A stretch of DNA of 64,000 nucleotides, taken from the NCBI RefSeq assembly GCF_000513135.1, contig NZ_BAUV01000005.1:62001-126000 (forward strand), written 5' to 3'. Each line of letters starts with the position of its first letter. Within the stretch, counting starts at the first letter, position 1. This document shows, piece after piece, positions 61,312-64,000 of the stretch. The notes beneath the pieces are model-generated. The model was given only the letters and a program-made list of their open reading frames with translations. It was not told where the DNA came from and made no database searches. The position numbers and the translations under genes are program-made. The stretch comes from Halalkalibacter akibai JCM 9157 (GTDB taxonomy: Bacteria; Bacillota; Bacilli; Bacillales; Bacillaceae_D).

Positions 61312-61340
61312 GGGACGGTTATAGTGCTTTCTCTAACAGT
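61312..61340 (+). repeat. dispersed repeat unit, second copy
   Basis: AAAGGGACGGTTATAGTGC followed by TTTCTCTAACAG; partner of 59361-59389. The remainder of the 61197-61514 gap contains no gene I can support. Confidence 0.55.
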
Positions 61341-61514
61341 TAGAAGAAACGAGAGACTGCAGCTAGTAGAAGCACTCTTCGATACAAGTACAAGCCTGAA
61401 TACTCTAATCTTTTGCTGAATTTATAAAAATACCCGAACAAATTAATTCTCTACACATACGATGTCTTGTGGAGTGAAGTTAAGACTTCAACAATAAATA
61501 AAGGAGTTGTTACA

Positions 61515-61631
61515 ATGACTGGAGTTGCAGGAGCAGGATATGGTGGAGGATTTGCATTATTAGTTGTGCTATTTATCCTACTTGTTATTATTGGTGCAAG
61601 TTGGGGTGGAGCAGGATACGGCGCTTACTAA
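61515..61631 (+). CDS. YjcZ-family sporulation peptide
   Basis: A 38-residue peptide with a glycine/tyrosine-rich N-terminus (GVAGAGYGGGFAL), one transmembrane helix (LLVVLFILLVIIGASWGG) and a GYGAY tail. This is the compact layout of the YjcZ/YczN family of small spore-associated membrane proteins in bacilli. AAGGAGTTGTT (61501-61511) is correctly spaced before ATG 61515. It supports an endospore-forming host. A hairpin lies 50 bases downstream. Confidence 0.85.
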   Translation: MTGVAGAGYGGGFALLVVLFILLVIIGASWGGAGYGAY

Positions 61632-61682
61632 ATAAGAAAAGAGCGCAATGGGTTGGTTCGTTCAGCCGAACGTTAGCGTAAA

Positions 61683-61722
61683 AGAAGGCACAATTAGCGG
61701 ATTTTATCTGCTTGTTGTGCCT
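61683..61722 (+). terminator. hairpin after the YjcZ-type gene
   Basis: GAAGGCACAA pairs with TTGTGCCTTC. There is only a weak T-stretch, so termination is less sure. Confidence 0.6.
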
Positions 61723-61918
61723 TCAATTGGTTCTATACATCAAACATCCTTGCATCTTTTTTTGCCGAGGGAAATGAATTTACAATTCTTTGAACCTGGT
61801 AACATATTTTGTTAAAAATAATTGATTGCATAATTATACATAAAAATGATATATTGTTTCTTGTTCAAAAAAAGCATTAAATATTATTGTGAAATAGAAG
61901 AATTGGGAGAGAGACATC

Positions 61919-63304
61919 ATGGAAGTTGAAAAACTACAAACATTAGATATTAAAAAAGATAAAGAATACACAGCAAAACAATATATGAAGTTTTGGTTAC
62001 CGTCATTAATAGGAGTTTTGCTATTTCTAGTGCCAATATCAATAAATGACAAGGTAACGATTGGTCTCGGGGTGTTAGCAGATGCGCTGCAAGGGGCGAT
62101 TGCGGATTATATTCCTTTCATTATGACAGTTATTCTATGTTTATCTGCCATTGGTAGTATAGTAGTTACACTAACTAAACCTGAAGCTGTCAAACAGAGT
62201 CCATTTTTAAATAGTTTATTTAACATTACGCCATTTTGGTTGGTGCTTAGAATCATTGGTGCGGTTTTTGCTATTTTAATTCTTAACGAGGTAGGTCCTG
62301 AATTCATCTGGTCAGCTTATACGGGTGGGGTTGTGCTCTATGATTTAATTCCAGTATTAATGGTTTGGTTCTTATTTGCTTGTTTATTTATGCCACTATT
62401 GCTTCAGTTTGGGTTAATGGATTTTATCGGCACATTGGTACGTAAAATTATGTATCCTTTATTTAAACTTCCTGGACGTTCGTCTGTTGATGCATTGGCA
62501 TCTTGGATGGGAAGTGGAACAGTTGGTGTATTATTAACGACGCAGCAATATGAATCTGGTTATTATACAAAACGAGAAGCTGCTGTTGTGGCAACGAATT
62601 TTTCCATTGCGTCCATTGCGTTTAGTCTTGTGATTGCAAAGTTTCTAAACATTGATCATATGTTTATACAATTTTATTTTACGGTAATTGTAACAGGGAT
62701 TATTGCCGCAATTATTTGCCCGAGAATTCCGCCGCTTTCATTAAAAAAGGATGCATATTATGAGCCTGTAGGTAAACAAATTGATGAAGTGGTTCCAGAA
62801 GGAGTATCAAGTTTCCGTTGGGGAGTTGAACAAGCTGTAGAAAGAGCGAGTCAAGTGAAGAGTTACCGTAATGTAATAAAAAGTGGAATTCAAAATGTCA
62901 TTGATATTTGGTTTGCCTTAATTCCATTAGTGATGGCGCTAGGAACGATTGCTCTAATCATAGCCGAATTCACACCAATTTTTACTTACTTATCTTATCC
63001 TTTTGTCCCGTTCCTACAGTTACTACAAATTCCTGAGGCACAAGCTGCCGCTCCGGCCATGATTGTTGGGTTTGCTGACATGTTTTTACCTGCGGTTATT
63101 GGGAGTGGAATTGAGTCAGAACTTACACGTTTCGTGATTGGAGTTATGTCTTTAACACAGTTGGTTTACATGTCTGAAATTGGGATTTTGTTGTTAAAGT
63201 CGAAAATTCCTATTTCATTTGTTCAATTGTTTATTATCTTTTTACAAAGAACGATCATTACGTTGCCAGTAGCTGCTGCAATGGCACACTTTTTATTCTT
63301 CTAA
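61919..63304 (+). CDS. YjiH-family membrane protein (nucleoside-recognition/Gate domain)
   Basis: A 461-residue protein with about 10-11 helices. The Gate domain includes FKLPGRSSVDALASWMGSGT and a second half near IWFALIPLVMALGTIALII and GFADMFLPAVIGSGIESELT, all typical of the YjiH group. The transport substrate is not known. TTGGGAGAGAG precedes ATG 61919. The aminotransferase gene follows 109 bases downstream past a terminator, so co-transcription is not required, though an amino-acid-related substrate is conceivable. Confidence 0.88.
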   Translation: MEVEKLQTLDIKKDKEYTAKQYMKFWLPSLIGVLLFLVPISINDKVTIGLGVLADALQGAIADYIPFIMTVILCLSAIGSIVVTLTKPEAVKQSPFLNSLFNITPFWLVLRIIGAVFAILILNEVGPEFIWSAYTGGVVLYDLIPVLMVWFLFACLFMPLLLQFGLMDFIGTLVRKIMYPLFKLPGRSSVDALASWMGSGTVGVLLTTQQYESGYYTKREAAVVATNFSIASIAFSLVIAKFLNIDHMFIQFYFTVIVTGIIAAIICPRIPPLSLKKDAYYEPVGKQIDEVVPEGVSSFRWGVEQAVERASQVKSYRNVIKSGIQNVIDIWFALIPLVMALGTIALIIAEFTPIFTYLSYPFVPFLQLLQIPEAQAAAPAMIVGFADMFLPAVIGSGIESELTRFVIGVMSLTQLVYMSEIGILLLKSKIPISFVQLFIIFLQRTIITLPVAAAMAHFLFF

Positions 63305-63338
63305 AAATAAGATAAAGTAAGTAATGGCGATTATTATG

Positions 63339-63370
63339 AAAAAAGCATTGGTGTCTACCAATGCTTTCTA
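63339..63370 (+). terminator. terminator after the YjiH-family gene
   Basis: AAAGCATTGGT pairs with ACCAATGCTTT around GTCT, then TCTATTTG. Confidence 0.75.
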
Positions 63371-63413
63371 TTTGTTTATATACAAGAATGAAATTTGAAA
63401 GGTGAATGATAAC

Positions 63414-64000
63414 GTGAATGTTGAATCATTTTTTTCTAAATCAACTAAAGAAGCACTTCAGAATGACCCACCAGGTGAGTGGATGCCAGCTCTTCCAGAC
63501 GAATGCATACGTCTAAGTTCCGGCTACCCAGCACCACATTTAATGCCTGATAAAGAGATAAAAGCAGCGGTAGCCCGTTTGCTTGAAGAAGAGAAGGATC
63601 AGCCACTGCATTATTTAGGTAGTCCGAAAATGGAAAAATTAAAAGAGCAAATATTAGATAGGTTAAGCATACGAGGTATGAATGTCTCAACAGATGAGTT
63701 GTTAATTACCGCTGGTGCCTGTCAGGCGATTGATCTTATTGCTCGTGTTCTCATTGATGATGAAACACTTGTAGTAATCGAAGCACCTACCTATATGGAA
63801 GCGTTAGAAATTTTTAAGAATTACACGAACCACTTTATTAGTATTCCAGTTGATGAGTATGGATTACAAACCGATCTTTTAGAAGAAGTACTTGTAGAAA
63901 GAAAAGAGAAAGGTCTCAGCCTTCCACGTTTTTTATATACGATACCGACGTTTCAAAATCCAACAGGTACGACGATGACAGAAGAACGAAGGAAGCATGT
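63414..64000 (+). CDS. PLP-dependent class I/II aminotransferase, N-terminal part (runs off the window)
   Basis: The first 195 codons of an open gene. GTG 63414 follows AAAGGTG by about 9 bases. After a short lead (LPDECIRLSSGYPAPHLMP) come HYLGSPKMEKLKEQI, LLITAGACQAIDLIARVL (cofactor binding), EAPTYMEALEIF and YTIPTFQNPTGTTM, where the Asn of NPTG contacts the PLP. This is the fold-I pattern of 2-aminoadipate/aromatic aminotransferases related to the MocR C-domain, but no GntR helix-turn-helix precedes it. The PLP lysine would be beyond the edge. Substrate unknown. Confidence 0.88.
   Translation, partial: MNVESFFSKSTKEALQNDPPGEWMPALPDECIRLSSGYPAPHLMPDKEIKAAVARLLEEEKDQPLHYLGSPKMEKLKEQILDRLSIRGMNVSTDELLITAGACQAIDLIARVLIDDETLVVIEAPTYMEALEIFKNYTNHFISIPVDEYGLQTDLLEEVLVERKEKGLSLPRFLYTIPTFQNPTGTTMTEERRKH

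Overview
The window reads as chromosomal DNA of a low-GC, endospore-forming Bacillaceae, most likely an alkaliphilic or halotolerant lineage (Alkalihalobacillus/Halalkalibacter type). This is inference. It rests on AGGAGG ribosome sites with frequent TTG and GTG starts, a NaChBac-type sodium channel, an OhrR/Ohr pair, an S-box riboswitch, a YjcZ-family sporulation peptide, a SleB-like wall hydrolase and a KinA-like kinase. No prophage integrase, transposase, rRNA or CRISPR array was seen.

Layout. 0-9.9 kb: end of an acyl-CoA ligase overlapping a phosphotriesterase-like hydrolase, then a sodium channel, a DUF1992 protein, an MscS channel, an ABC-2 exporter pair, an ECF sigma/anti-sigma pair, a DinB protein, a second sigma factor and an acyltransferase. 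10-20 kb: a 14-helix drug exporter, a divergent AddB/AddA-like helicase-nuclease operon, a luciferase-like oxidoreductase and a 52-bp hairpin tandem repeat. 20-25 kb: three broken genes (NERD nuclease, HAD phosphatase, EamA permease) among a deacetylase, a LysR regulator and a formate/nitrite channel. 26-37 kb: a UPF1-like helicase with a giant coiled-coil insert and its overlapping partner, an orphan MEDS-PAS histidine kinase and a SWIM-SNF2 helicase, punctuated by GC-rich palindromes. 37-43 kb: a carboxyspermidine-type polyamine operon with a long structured leader, then a SulP transporter with a carbonic anhydrase. 43-50 kb: a TmrB-like kinase, a large lipoprotein, peroxide-defence genes and a second HPr-kinase-like gene between two identical tRNA-Gln genes. 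50-56 kb: TetR/MMPL/YhgE-like export locus, UvsE, a third tRNA-Gln and an S-box riboswitch reading into a cysteine-less MsrA-like protein. 57-64 kb: a probable FadR- and CcpA-controlled transporter/dehydrogenase operon (transporter frameshifted), a broken BCCT transporter, a YjcZ peptide, a YjiH-family membrane protein and the start of an aminotransferase.

Themes. (1) A family of GC-rich palindromes ending in a T-run occurs six times, always in the same orientation. One copy fills the gap between two convergent genes and one forms the 3' end of a sigma-factor gene. (2) Five genes are interrupted. Four carry single-base losses and one an in-frame stop, so either assembly errors or recent decay must be considered. 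(3) Control circuits readable from sequence include OhrR operators, an S-box, a FadR box over a promoter, a cre-like site and TetR half-sites.

The best candidates for something undescribed are the coiled-coil helicase with its partner, the divergent AddAB pair, the S-box-controlled MsrA-like protein lacking catalytic cysteines, and the tRNA-Gln-bracketed HprK paralogue. None can be called a new system from sequence alone.
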